From an uncultured Coriobacteriaceae bacterium (GTDB lineage: Bacteria; Actinomycetota; Coriobacteriia; Coriobacteriales; UMGS124): a stretch of DNA of 26,577 nt. Below are positions 15,996 through 23,728 of this stretch, one piece after another (positions within the stretch are counted from its first letter, which is position 1; each line of letters opens with the position of its first letter). The stretch spans positions 1 to 26,577 of the forward strand of contig CACZRK010000396.1 of the NCBI GenBank assembly GCA_902783515.1, read 5' to 3'. Below the pieces are notes generated by a model. It saw only the letters and a program-made list of their open reading frames with translations. It was not told the DNA's origin and did no database searches. A program made the translations under genes and the position numbers.

Positions 15996-16033
15996 GCATA
16001 TCGCACGTAACGTTAACGTGAATCACGATATGC
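15996..16033. promoter_or_regulatory. Nested palindrome, likely operator
   Basis: GCATATCG at 15996 pairs with CGATATGC at 16026 (8 bp perfect). Inside it CACGT (16004) pairs with ACGTG (16016) around AACGTTA. A further GCATATCC copy lies near 16066. It sits at the edge of the AT-rich island, upstream of the tandem nitrilase gene, as an operator would. Confidence 0.45.
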
Positions 16034-16102
16034 GGTGCGTAGAACTGTAACGCGGCGCGGATCCATGCATATCCGTTGCGGCAGCGACGCACCGAACGAG
16101 CT

Positions 16103-16822
16103 CTACGAGGCAACCACCCCCACGTCGTGCCTTGATCCGCGGGCATCCCGCACCGCCTTGCCAACCCTCATGATCGCGTAGACAACGACGACGGCAACAT
16201 ACGCGATGAAGCTCCACGTGGAGGCGACCATTCTGCCCGAGAAGGCCGAGAAGCCAAGGGCCATTCCGACGTGCAGAACAAACAGGGCGACCATTAGGTA
16301 GGCAAGGCTCTGGACTGCCTTCCAGACTCGGGAGTTCATCCGTCGGTGCAGCTCACGCACTGAGGTGACGGCGAGCACCGCGAAGATCACCGTGAGGACA
16401 AGCGCGATGACAAGCGAGGCCGCAATGTTGGCACGCGCAGACATGATCGCGACAAATCTCGCAAGATAGCTGGGCAAATACATGCAGAGATGGCCAAGCA
16501 CGAAGATGAACGAGAGGATTGAGAGCTCGCCTCGAATTGGCTGCAGATGCTTCCGGACCCTCGTGCCCTCATCAAAGCAGCCGGTAAACATCACGACGCC
16601 GAACAGGATGCTTGAGAGGTACGCCTTCTGCAGCACCATGCAAACGCCGCGTATGCCAGCAAGGTTCTGCCCGGTGAGGATCGCCCATGCATAGAGTCCC
16701 GTCAGGATGATCGCAACGGCGTAGAACGTTCCCGGATGCTTGTGAAGCGACTTCGCGAGCGGGCCGACAAGCAGCGCCGCCAGAACCACCGATATCAGCA
16801 GACCCACCAGACTCGTGCTCAT
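16103..16822 (-). CDS. Ferric-reductase-like (MsrQ/YedZ-type) haem membrane anchor
   Basis: The 239-residue protein has six or seven membrane helices and starts at 16822 after GACGGGGGCGTGC. Membrane-embedded histidines include His111 (VLGHLCMYL) and His184 (FVLHVGMALG). The contexts RKHLQPIRGELSI and WKAVQSLAYLMVALFVLHV resemble the ferric-reductase-like transmembrane domain (PF01794), in which paired His bind b haem. Placed 69 bp after TorD in the molybdoenzyme operon, it probably passes electrons from the quinone pool to the exported Fe-S and Mo subunits, in place of a DmsC or NrfD anchor. The family call rests on pattern, not on a search; an alternative is another small cytochrome b-like anchor. 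Confidence 0.7.
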   Translation of the reverse strand: MSTSLVGLLISVVLAALLVGPLAKSLHKHPGTFYAVAIILTGLYAWAILTGQNLAGIRGVCMVLQKAYLSSILFGVVMFTGCFDEGTRVRKHLQPIRGELSILSFIFVLGHLCMYLPSYLARFVAIMSARANIAASLVIALVLTVIFAVLAVTSVRELHRRMNSRVWKAVQSLAYLMVALFVLHVGMALGFSAFSGRMVASTWSFIAYVAVVVVYAIMRVGKAVRDARGSRHDVGVVAS

Positions 16823-16891
16823 GCACGCCCCCGTCCAAACATGTCGCCGCCATCCCCGCCCACGCTTCAGATGACGTCTCGACGGCCTCGC

Positions 16892-17842
16892 CTACGCACC
16901 GATGCTGCTGAATGCGGCATAGCGCTGCCGCTCTTCGGGCGTGGCCTTCTCAAACGCCTCGCGCGCCGCAGACAGCGCCACGGAATCCACGTGGGCAAGC
17001 GGCTTCGCGAGCTTGGCGTCCTCCAGCGGAATTTCGTCAGCTGGGACGATCTTGGGCAGCACGTCCTCAACCGGCACGTCATCCTCGCGCAGAAGCTCAT
17101 CAAGGAGGGCGAGCTCGTCGCTAAGGAATCCATCGGTCAGATACGCAAGCCCTCGGTACAGGTCTGTCTTTGCGAAGCGCCTCATGTCTGCCGTCAGCAT
17201 TGGGACCCAGTTCAGCAGGTGATACTGCAGAAAGCCGCGCTGCGTGCGCAGCAGCCTCGTTGCCGTCCCCTCGTCCCCGCCCTCCAGCGCCTCTGCGGTT
17301 CGCTCGCACAGAATCTGCTGGAACTGCAGCTCAAGCGAAACGTGATCCTCTCCGTCCTTCCACTCCTCGCTCTTGTCAAGTCCCTCGCTGCGATACACGG
17401 CAAGGACTTCGTCGCGCGCATCCTGCATCTCAAGACGCTTCTCGGAGGTGTAGACGCTCTCAAACGGATAGGCGGCCGATCGGGCGTCGGTGCCCGCGCC
17501 GATGAACGTGCGCGCGTAGTCAACCGCGAGCTCAAGCAGGATGCCGTCACGCGACCTGGCAAGGTAACGGGCCATCATGCGGTAGCCCTCGTCGACGTCC
17601 GCGTTGCCCGTGTCCGCCGGAAACCGAATCGCACCGAGCCTGTCTAGGAACGCCTCGCTGACCTCGACGCGATACAGGTCCGAGAGCAGCGCATACGTTT
17701 CGCCGCGGCGTCGGCAGGCCTGCGCTATGAGCGAGAGCGTGTCATCGGCTTCGATTCCGGTCGTCGTCTTCATCCCCTCGGCGTCCCCCTCAACGGCTCG
17801 GCCGTCATACTCAGACGCGTTCGTGCTCGCCACAGTCGTCAT
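16892..17842 (-). CDS. TorD/DmsD family molybdoenzyme chaperone
   Basis: The 316-residue, mostly helical protein starts at 17842 after GGTGAGGAGCGACG, only 9 nt after the preceding gene. The family signature is visible: DYARTFIG near 109-116, AYPFESVYTSEKRLEMQ near 124-140 and EDHVSLELQFQ near 165-175. TorD-like chaperones bind the Tat signal of their own molybdoenzyme and hold it until bis-MGD cofactor and Fe-S clusters are inserted. The client is presumably the catalytic subunit encoded upstream in this operon. The first ~24 residues are polar and low in conservation; an in-frame ATG at 17773 is a possible later start but lacks as good a ribosome site. Confidence 0.88.
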   Translation of the reverse strand: MTTVASTNASEYDGRAVEGDAEGMKTTTGIEADDTLSLIAQACRRRGETYALLSDLYRVEVSEAFLDRLGAIRFPADTGNADVDEGYRMMARYLARSRDGILLELAVDYARTFIGAGTDARSAAYPFESVYTSEKRLEMQDARDEVLAVYRSEGLDKSEEWKDGEDHVSLELQFQQILCERTAEALEGGDEGTATRLLRTQRGFLQYHLLNWVPMLTADMRRFAKTDLYRGLAYLTDGFLSDELALLDELLREDDVPVEDVLPKIVPADEIPLEDAKLAKPLAHVDSVALSAAREAFEKATPEERQRYAAFSSIGA

Positions 17843-17851
17843 CGTCGCTCC

Positions 17852-18556
17852 TCACCGCATCGTCTTGCCGTCATCAAGCGCCGCGAGCCCCTGAAGGCCC
17901 ACTTCCGTCGCGATCCAGGGTGGACCCCACGTCACTGCCCCGCACGCCTCCAGGTTGTCGATGAAGTGCGCCGCGTACAGGCGAGGGCTCTGGCAAAGGG
18001 GGTCGTCATCAATCGCCCTGATGACGTCGTCCATCTTCGCCCCGCCATCCCGCGCGCACATCGCCAGCACCTCCCGATAGACGGGGATGAGCCGCGCGTC
18101 ACGCTCGAGCAGCGACTCGAGCTCGGCCGATGTGCCGCGCGCGGCGAGCGCCGCACGACCGGCCGGCGTTGTGCGCCAGTACGCCGCGGGAGGGTCTTTG
18201 CGCACGAGGTACGAGACCCCGTCGATGACCTCGGTTGCCACGCCGTCGGGCATCTCGCCATACGGAGCCCCGCTCGCAAGCACGCGCTCGAGGGCTCCCG
18301 CGCGCTCCAGCTGCAGGCAGAGCGCATCAACGCCGTAGACGGAGCGATGTCGCTCGCGCATCGCGCGCGTCATGTCCTTGACCTGATCGATCGTCCGGGG
18401 CTCGTCGCATGCCTCGAGTATGGCGCGCAGCACCTCGCGCTGACTGCCCATGCGGCTCAGGAGCGTTCTGATATGCGCATCCGATGGCGATGCCGGTGCT
18501 TCGTCAACGCGCGCATCCCCCGTGCCACGCCCCGCCTTCATCTCGATCGTCGCCAT
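17852..18556 (-). CDS. Unknown protein with two winged-helix-like halves, in molybdoenzyme operon
   Basis: The ATG at 18556 gives 234 residues, after GAGGGTGGGCGATCTG. The frame is open much further upstream, but that part lies antisense-like over the ferredoxin gene and is not coding. I do not recognise a named family. Two regions of similar pattern are visible. Residues about 35-125 run REVLRAILEAC, MRERHRSVYGVDALCLQLER (helix and recognition-helix-like), then YLVRKDPPAAYWRTTPAGRA, a wing-like end. Residues about 150-230 run YREVLAMCARDGG, LYAAHFIDNLEACGAV and WIATEVGLQGLAAL. Both resemble winged-helix folds, here possibly used for protein contacts rather than DNA binding. The position between the ferredoxin and TorD genes suggests an assembly or regulatory role. 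Confidence 0.72.
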   Translation of the reverse strand: MATIEMKAGRGTGDARVDEAPASPSDAHIRTLLSRMGSQREVLRAILEACDEPRTIDQVKDMTRAMRERHRSVYGVDALCLQLERAGALERVLASGAPYGEMPDGVATEVIDGVSYLVRKDPPAAYWRTTPAGRAALAARGTSAELESLLERDARLIPVYREVLAMCARDGGAKMDDVIRAIDDDPLCQSPRLYAAHFIDNLEACGAVTWGPPWIATEVGLQGLAALDDGKTMR

Positions 18557-18636
18557 CAGATCGCCCACCCTCAATACTCCCGATCCCACAGAAACCAAGC
18601 CTCCCCCAACAACCCGGAGATGGGTTCGCCGGAGGC

Positions 18637-18679
18637 GGCTCCGGGCGACCGCCGTCTCAGATGGAGACCGCCCGGAGCC
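18637..18679 (-). promoter_or_regulatory. Intercistronic hairpin after ferredoxin gene
   Basis: GGCTCCGGGCG and CGCCCGGAGCC pair over 11 bp with a ~21-nt loop, 26 bp after the ferredoxin stop in the 148-bp gap. No U-tract follows. It probably stabilises the upstream mRNA or partially terminates, giving more Mo and Fe-S subunit than downstream proteins. Confidence 0.5.
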
Positions 18680-18704
18680 TCTGGCGCACTCGCGCGCCGC
18701 CGCA

Positions 18705-19334
18705 CTAGGACGGCATGACGAAGTCCTCGTCCTGCCATGCCATGTCACGCAGGATGTACAGGCACGACGGGTCGTTGCCGCTGTCCTTGATCTTGTGCAC
18801 CTGATCGTCGGTGAAGGGCTCGAGGAAGTCACCGAGTGTCTCGTCACGCGGACCCTTGAAGCTCTCAATGCCCTCGTCGACGTCGCCATACCAGCGCGCC
18901 ATGCCGCAGCACTGAGAGACGCAGCGCGGCAGGCCGACTTCATCGATGATGTCTTGGCACAGGTTGCACTTCTGGGCGACCTGCGTCTCCTCGTTGAGGT
19001 AGCGAATTCCGTACGGGCATGCGGACACGCACGCACCGCAGCCGATGCACGCGTCCTCGTCGATCTGCACGGTTCCGTCGTCCCGCTTCGTCGACGCACC
19101 CGTGGGGCACACGCTCACGCACTGCGGGTTTTTGCAGTGCTGACAGGACAGGTTGAGGAAGTACATGTCAACGTCCGGCCAGTTGTCGCCGTCCTTCTTG
19201 GGCGTCGGCCCGACGCGCAGCGGACGCGTCCAGTAGTTCCCGATCGGCACGTCATGCATGACCTTGCAGGCGACGGTGCAGGCGAGGCACCCGACGCATC
19301 GATCGATGTCCGTCACGATGGCAAGCTGAGTCAT
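18705..19334 (-). CDS. Four-cluster ferredoxin subunit of molybdoenzyme (DmsB/NrfC type)
   Basis: The 209-residue protein starts at 19334 after GGGAGGCGGCAAGACA, 16 nt after the catalytic subunit. It has 16 cysteines in four groups: C13-C16-C19-C23, C64-C67-C72-C76, C96-C99-C102-C106 and C123-C126-C138-C142. This is the arrangement of DmsB/PsrB/NrfC-like electron-transfer subunits, with four [4Fe-4S] clusters wiring the membrane to the Mo site. It has no signal of its own and is presumably exported with the Tat-tagged partner. The C-terminal ~60 residues (GPRDETLGDFLEPF and onward) are an acidic extension. Length fits the family. Confidence 0.93.
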   Translation of the reverse strand: MTQLAIVTDIDRCVGCLACTVACKVMHDVPIGNYWTRPLRVGPTPKKDGDNWPDVDMYFLNLSCQHCKNPQCVSVCPTGASTKRDDGTVQIDEDACIGCGACVSACPYGIRYLNEETQVAQKCNLCQDIIDEVGLPRCVSQCCGMARWYGDVDEGIESFKGPRDETLGDFLEPFTDDQVHKIKDSGNDPSCLYILRDMAWQDEDFVMPS

Positions 19335-19350
19335 TGTCTTGCCGCCTCCC

Positions 19351-22300
19351 CTAGTCCGCGAAGTTGCAGTTGCACGTGCCCTCGCCGCCGATGAGCCACG
19401 CCTTCAGACGCGGGTCATGAGCGTCATGGATGATCTCGGTGCCGTCGTTTCCGCAAGGGACGGGGTTGTTGAACGGGGAGTTCTCCGCCGTCGCCTTGTA
19501 GACCTTGACCGGGAAGGTGCGAACGTTCGCCGAGCCGTTGTACTTGTCCTGGGCCTTGCGGTCCACGATGCAGTTGATGCAGCTCAGCTCAAAGCCGCCA
19601 CCCGCCTGGTTGAGCTCGGGATACCACCACTGGTGCTCGGCGTTGATCGTGCCGGGGGCGATGCCCGCGTACAGGTCAGCCGTCTGGCGGACCTTGCCCC
19701 AGGGGCTCTCGATCCAGACCCAGTCACCCTGCTCGATGCCCAGCGCCTGCGCGTCGACCGGGTTGATCTCCATCTTCGGGACAGGCCACAGCTCGCGGCA
19801 CCACGGAAGCTGCCGATGCTCGGAGTGGAAGTAGACCGGAATGCGGCGTCCGGTGATGCACTGCAGCGGGTACTCCTCATAGGTCTTGGCGTCGGCAACG
19901 GTGCCATGCACCGGCTCGCTGAAGTAGGGCAGCGCCTCGCTGGTGAAGCCGTCGAGAATCTCGGGGCCGTCGGAGCCGTCAGGATAGACGCTCTCGATGG
20001 TGGTGCACCAGAACTCGTGCTTCATCGTCGGGGTCGGGAAGCCGGGGACGCCGATGGGTCCGCGATAGGTCTGCTGGTGCATGCCGACGCGATATGCCTG
20101 ACCGGTCTCGAAGCGACGGTAGGTGCCCCACTCCTCGGGGACCTCCTTCTTCATGTTCCACCAGCCATGCTCCTGGAACGCGTTGCAGACCTCGTCCCAG
20201 CTGTTGAACGGCACGACGCCATCGCGGAACAGCGCGACGTTGAGCGCCTCGATCTCCACGTCGGCGCCGCTCTTCTCCAGCCATGGGTCATCACCGTCAA
20301 AGGCGGGAACGCCAAAGTACTTGGAGAGCTCGATGAAGTACCGCGGGTCGCTCTTGCACTCGCCGGGCGGGTCGACGGCACGCACGCCGAGTCCCCACGC
20401 CCCCTGGGAACCCTGAGAGAAGCGCCAGGTGTTCATCTCGAGCCAATGACACACGGGCAGCAGGATGTCGGCGGCGCCAGAGGTGGCGGAGTGCCACAGG
20501 TTGGCCTCAAACAGGAAGTCGAGCTTGTTGAGGGCCTCCCAGTTGTAGGTCGCGTTGCACATGTCCATGTGGTCGCCCGACCCGATCATGCCGCCGTGGA
20601 TCTGGTACGGCGCATCAGGCTCCTGGTGGGCGGCCTCCATGACGGAGTTGCAGTCCGCCCACACGTTGTACCAGTACAGCAGCGGCATCTTCTCGTTGCC
20701 GCACATCCTCATGGACAGCTCAGGAGCGGGCAAAAAGGCAAGGGCTGCCATCGAGGGCAGCATGGAGCACATGTCGCCCGCGCCGGTCCAGCCGTTGGTT
20801 GCGCCGCGCTGGCCGCCGGGCGTGTCGATGGCGCCCACCATCGCGCAGGCAGCCATGATCGCGCGGCAGTTCTCGGTCGAGTTGCCGGCATGCTCGACGC
20901 CCAGGCCGTAGTTAATGCCACCGTTGGGAATCGACGGATCGACGCGCGTCGCCCACGCCAGGCAGGCCTGCTCGATCTTGTCGGCGTCAATGCCGGTCAC
21001 CTCAGAGGTCTTCGCCGGCGTCCACTGCTCGAGGTACTTCGCCCACAGCTCCCAGACGGGATAGGCCTTGTGGGTGGATCCGTCCTTGAGCGTGATCTCG
21101 TACTCGCCGTCAACGGCAGGGTCTATCAGCGGGTTAAAGTCGGAGAGGTCCGCGATCCAGCCGGGCTCCTGGGCGTCGGCGCGCATGCGCGAAACGTCCT
21201 CGGTCGTTCCCTCGGTCTGCGGCTTCCAGTCCTCGCCCTCCCAGTGCGCGTCCTCGGGATCGGCCTGCCAGTAGGTCCAGCGCTTGTTCAGCGTGTCCCA
21301 CACCAGATAGCGCAGCGGGTTGCCGTCCCCCTCCACCTTCCAGTCAAGCATCTTGGGATCGACGTCGGCCTCGGTGAGCAGTCGGGTCTTGTAGTCAAAG
21401 GGGCCGGAATGCTTCTCGTTCAGCCCGGTGTAGCCTGACGGGTCCATGTCGGGCACCACGACGAACGGGGCGTTGGTCCAGCGCTTGATGAACTTCCAGT
21501 CCACGAGGTCATGCTGCAGGATGATGTTGCACCAGCCCAGCGCGAGCGCGGCGTCCGTTCCGGGGCGAAGGTTCAGCCAGTAGTCGGCCTTGCTGCCGAG
21601 GTTCGTCTTGCGCGGGTCGACGCTGATGTAGGTGTCCGCCGTTCGGGCGACGTCGATTGCCATGCGCGCGGAGTCATCGTAGTTCGAGATGGACTGTTCG
21701 GTCGCCCACTGGACGAAGACGGGACGATGCTCGTCAACCTCGCTCCAGGACCACGCCTCGACGTTGTCAAGCGCGCTCGCAAAGTGGCGCGGGCCCTTGC
21801 AGACCTGGTACGCCGCAACGACGTTCGGCGAGCCAAACAGCTCGAGCGCCATGCCGGCGTCGGACTGCATGCACCACTGCCGGCCTGTGCCGCACCAGCT
21901 GAACAGCGACTCGGGGCCGTACTTCTCCCTGATCTGGCTGATGTTGTCAGCAATGGTCTGATATGCCTCGTCCCAGCCGATGCGCACCCAGCCCGGGTCA
22001 TCCGACCCCTTGGGATTCGTGCGCTTCATGGGGTACTTGATGCGATCGGGGTGATAACACGCCTGGATTGACGCCTGGCCCTTGGAGCAGTGGCTGCCTT
22101 GCGTCGCGAAGTCCGTCTCGTCGCCCTCGGTGCGGATGACGCGGCCGTCCTTGACGTAGACCCACACGCCGCACTCGGACTTGCCACAGCCGCGGCAGCA
22201 GGAGCGAATCTTGGTGACGCCCTCCGCCGCGGCGGCGGACTGGGCGGCGGTCTCCCGTGCCAGACCCTGCTGCCCATGGAAGCTCGCTCCGACGCCGACG

Positions 22301-22362
22301 GCCGCTGCGGTCGTCGTCATGAGCTTGGCGAACGAGCGACGTGACATGGTCAAGTTGCCCAT
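19351..22362 (-). CDS. Tat-exported molybdopterin (bis-MGD) oxidoreductase catalytic subunit
   Basis: The 1003-residue protein starts at 22362 after ACGGGGGGACT and begins with a Tat signal, MSRRSFAKLM (Arg8-Arg9). A [4Fe-4S] motif follows: C56-x2-C59-x4-C64-x27-C92. The C-x4-C gap is one residue longer than the common CxxCxxxC. Family landmarks are YHPDRIKYPMKRTNPKG near 103-119, ESLFSWCGTG, then ELFGSPNVVAAYQVCKGPRH, where Cys188 is the likely Mo ligand, and ISVDPRKTNL. The C-terminal MGD-binding domain holds MEINPVDAQALGIEQGDWVW. This is the DMSO-reductase superfamily group expanded in Eggerthellaceae, whose members reduce or dehydroxylate dietary and host compounds. The substrate is not identifiable. 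It is the first gene of the operon, divergent from a LysR regulator. It ends close to a Cys-rich GEGTCNCNFAD. Confidence 0.92.
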   Translation of the reverse strand: MGNLTMSRRSFAKLMTTTAAAVGVGASFHGQQGLARETAAQSAAAAEGVTKIRSCCRGCGKSECGVWVYVKDGRVIRTEGDETDFATQGSHCSKGQASIQACYHPDRIKYPMKRTNPKGSDDPGWVRIGWDEAYQTIADNISQIREKYGPESLFSWCGTGRQWCMQSDAGMALELFGSPNVVAAYQVCKGPRHFASALDNVEAWSWSEVDEHRPVFVQWATEQSISNYDDSARMAIDVARTADTYISVDPRKTNLGSKADYWLNLRPGTDAALALGWCNIILQHDLVDWKFIKRWTNAPFVVVPDMDPSGYTGLNEKHSGPFDYKTRLLTEADVDPKMLDWKVEGDGNPLRYLVWDTLNKRWTYWQADPEDAHWEGEDWKPQTEGTTEDVSRMRADAQEPGWIADLSDFNPLIDPAVDGEYEITLKDGSTHKAYPVWELWAKYLEQWTPAKTSEVTGIDADKIEQACLAWATRVDPSIPNGGINYGLGVEHAGNSTENCRAIMAACAMVGAIDTPGGQRGATNGWTGAGDMCSMLPSMAALAFLPAPELSMRMCGNEKMPLLYWYNVWADCNSVMEAAHQEPDAPYQIHGGMIGSGDHMDMCNATYNWEALNKLDFLFEANLWHSATSGAADILLPVCHWLEMNTWRFSQGSQGAWGLGVRAVDPPGECKSDPRYFIELSKYFGVPAFDGDDPWLEKSGADVEIEALNVALFRDGVVPFNSWDEVCNAFQEHGWWNMKKEVPEEWGTYRRFETGQAYRVGMHQQTYRGPIGVPGFPTPTMKHEFWCTTIESVYPDGSDGPEILDGFTSEALPYFSEPVHGTVADAKTYEEYPLQCITGRRIPVYFHSEHRQLPWCRELWPVPKMEINPVDAQALGIEQGDWVWIESPWGKVRQTADLYAGIAPGTINAEHQWWYPELNQAGGGFELSCINCIVDRKAQDKYNGSANVRTFPVKVYKATAENSPFNNPVPCGNDGTEIIHDAHDPRLKAWLIGGEGTCNCNFAD

Positions 22363-22472
22363 AGTCCCCCCGTCCCAATCTCGCGGGACTACTCCCCCTT
22401 GGCCCGAGCGCCCGCGACCCCTCAGGCACCTTCACTATGCGAGAATGCGGATGGATACTAAAATTCAGAATT

Positions 22473-22482
22473 GACATATGTC
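22473..22482. promoter_or_regulatory. GACATATGTC palindrome in divergent promoter region
   Basis: A perfect 10-bp palindrome lies between the molybdoenzyme operon (-) and the LysR gene (+), overlapping a TTGACA hexamer (22471-22476). On the minus strand a TAGTAT -10-like hexamer lies close by. This suits a LysR or other operator. Confidence 0.4.
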
Positions 22483-22503
22483 GCTATTCATGACGGCTCG
22501 TCA

Positions 22504-22532
22504 TTGGTCCATTCCATCTGATTCTGGATAAT
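22504..22532 (+). promoter_or_regulatory. Sigma-70-type promoter for LysR gene
   Basis: TTGGTC (22504-22509) and GATAAT (22527-22532) are separated by 17 bp, followed by a ~125-nt leader. A CCGTATACGG palindrome at 22587-22596 lies in this leader and may be an autoregulatory site. Confidence 0.5.
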
Positions 22533-22663
22533 GGGTGCTTCAGAGACAGCGTCAAGCTGCGGCCGGCTGCGGGGCATAAGGATCAGCCGTATACGGCCCG
22601 CGTGCGCTACGGCAGGGGAGCCGCGCGCGGAACGGGAACCCATGGGATCAAGGGGGAGGCCAC

Positions 22664-23596
22664 ATGGGCATCGAGGAGTATCGTGAGTTCATCGAGCTTG
22701 CCCGCCGTCTGAGCTTCACCGAGGCGGCAAGCGAGCTTGGCATCACGCAGTCTGCGCTGAGCAAGCGGATCGCGTCGCTCGAGCGGGAGTTCGGCGCCGC
22801 CTTCTTCGACCGAGGCCATCGCGCGCTCAGTCTCACCGATGCGGGCAGGGTCATGTACGGCGCGGCGACCGAGATGGTCGAGGCGCACGACCGCGCGCTG
22901 AGAGACATCGGCCGTCTCATGCGAGAGCGCCCGATTCGCGTTGACGGGGTGCTTTACGATGAGGAGGTCTCGAGCATCCTGTCACTCGCCTCAATCCTGC
23001 TTGAGAACGACGGCCAGCCGAGGCTGCTCATGTCCCCGCATGAGAACAGGTCGTACACGAGCCTTTTGCTCAACGGAGAGATCGACGCGGCTATTGCCTA
23101 CTTCTCCGAGGAGGGGCTCGACAGATACGAGTTCGAGTCTGTGCCCGTCACGAACGCCCGGTTCGTCGCAATCGTCGACGCGGGGCACCCGATCGCAGAC
23201 AGGAACTCGGTGAGCATGGATGAGCTACGCAACGAGACGTTCGTTCAGCTCATCGACGAGTACTGCAGCTCGGGGTGGAAGTGCATAGAGGACGTGTGCC
23301 GGGCGCACGGCTTTGAGCCCAAGACGAGGCCGCTCGCCGCGGGCCGAGGCGGCCTCACGTCCCTGCGCCCCGCCGGTGGCGAGGGATGCGTGTTCATCAA
23401 CCAGGGCAACCTGAAGCGCAACAGGTTGATGGAGTCCTCCAACTTGCTGAGGTGCGTCCCCATCAGTGATGAGGACGCCTTCTTCACGCTCGGCTGCACG
23501 TATCTGCGCTCGAACAGAGGCCGACTCGCGCCGTTCCTCGAGGCGCTTGCCGAGGCACGGGATGCCCTGCGGCGGCATGAGGGCACACGGGCTTGA
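22664..23596 (+). CDS. LysR family transcriptional regulator
   Basis: The 310-residue protein starts at an ATG 6 nt after GGGGGAGG. The N-terminal helix-turn-helix is clear: residues ~5-62 include SFTEAASELGITQSALSKRI and the linker REFGAAFFDRGHRALSLTDAG. The rest is a periplasmic-binding-protein-like effector domain (SYTSLLLNGEIDAAI, then FVAIVDAGHPIADRNS). The gene is divergent from the molybdoenzyme operon, the classical position of a LysR activator of that operon; small aromatic or nitrogenous ligands are typical inducers of the family. The actual inducer is unknown. Regulation of the operon is inferred from position only. Confidence 0.92.
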   Translation: MGIEEYREFIELARRLSFTEAASELGITQSALSKRIASLEREFGAAFFDRGHRALSLTDAGRVMYGAATEMVEAHDRALRDIGRLMRERPIRVDGVLYDEEVSSILSLASILLENDGQPRLLMSPHENRSYTSLLLNGEIDAAIAYFSEEGLDRYEFESVPVTNARFVAIVDAGHPIADRNSVSMDELRNETFVQLIDEYCSSGWKCIEDVCRAHGFEPKTRPLAAGRGGLTSLRPAGGEGCVFINQGNLKRNRLMESSNLLRCVPISDEDAFFTLGCTYLRSNRGRLAPFLEALAEARDALRRHEGTRA

Positions 23597-23728
23597 CGCA
23601 CGACCGGGCGGCGCGAGCCCCCCGTCCATCGTTAGCACCGACCAGTCCTGATCGACATATGCCGTTGCCTGCTCTTTGGCTGTTTCCGACAGAGGGGGGC
23701 CTCGACGGCTTCTTCCCCGACCGGGCAC

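Noticed and set aside
18557..19099. Upstream extension of the winged-helix-like gene
   Set aside because: It overlaps the ferredoxin gene in another frame, is Arg/Ser/Ala-rich and lacks domain similarity; ATG 18556 has a ribosome site.
19339..21438. A 699-codon open frame on the plus strand across the molybdoenzyme gene
   Set aside because: It is antisense to a well-supported catalytic subunit with clear motifs; its Val/Arg/Leu/Gly-rich composition is an effect of GC-rich codon bias.
23597..23728. Terminator between LysR and AAA ATPase genes
   Set aside because: Facing runs CGAGCCCCCC and GGGGGGCCTCG are ~75 bp apart and mismatched; no convincing hairpin with a U-tract.
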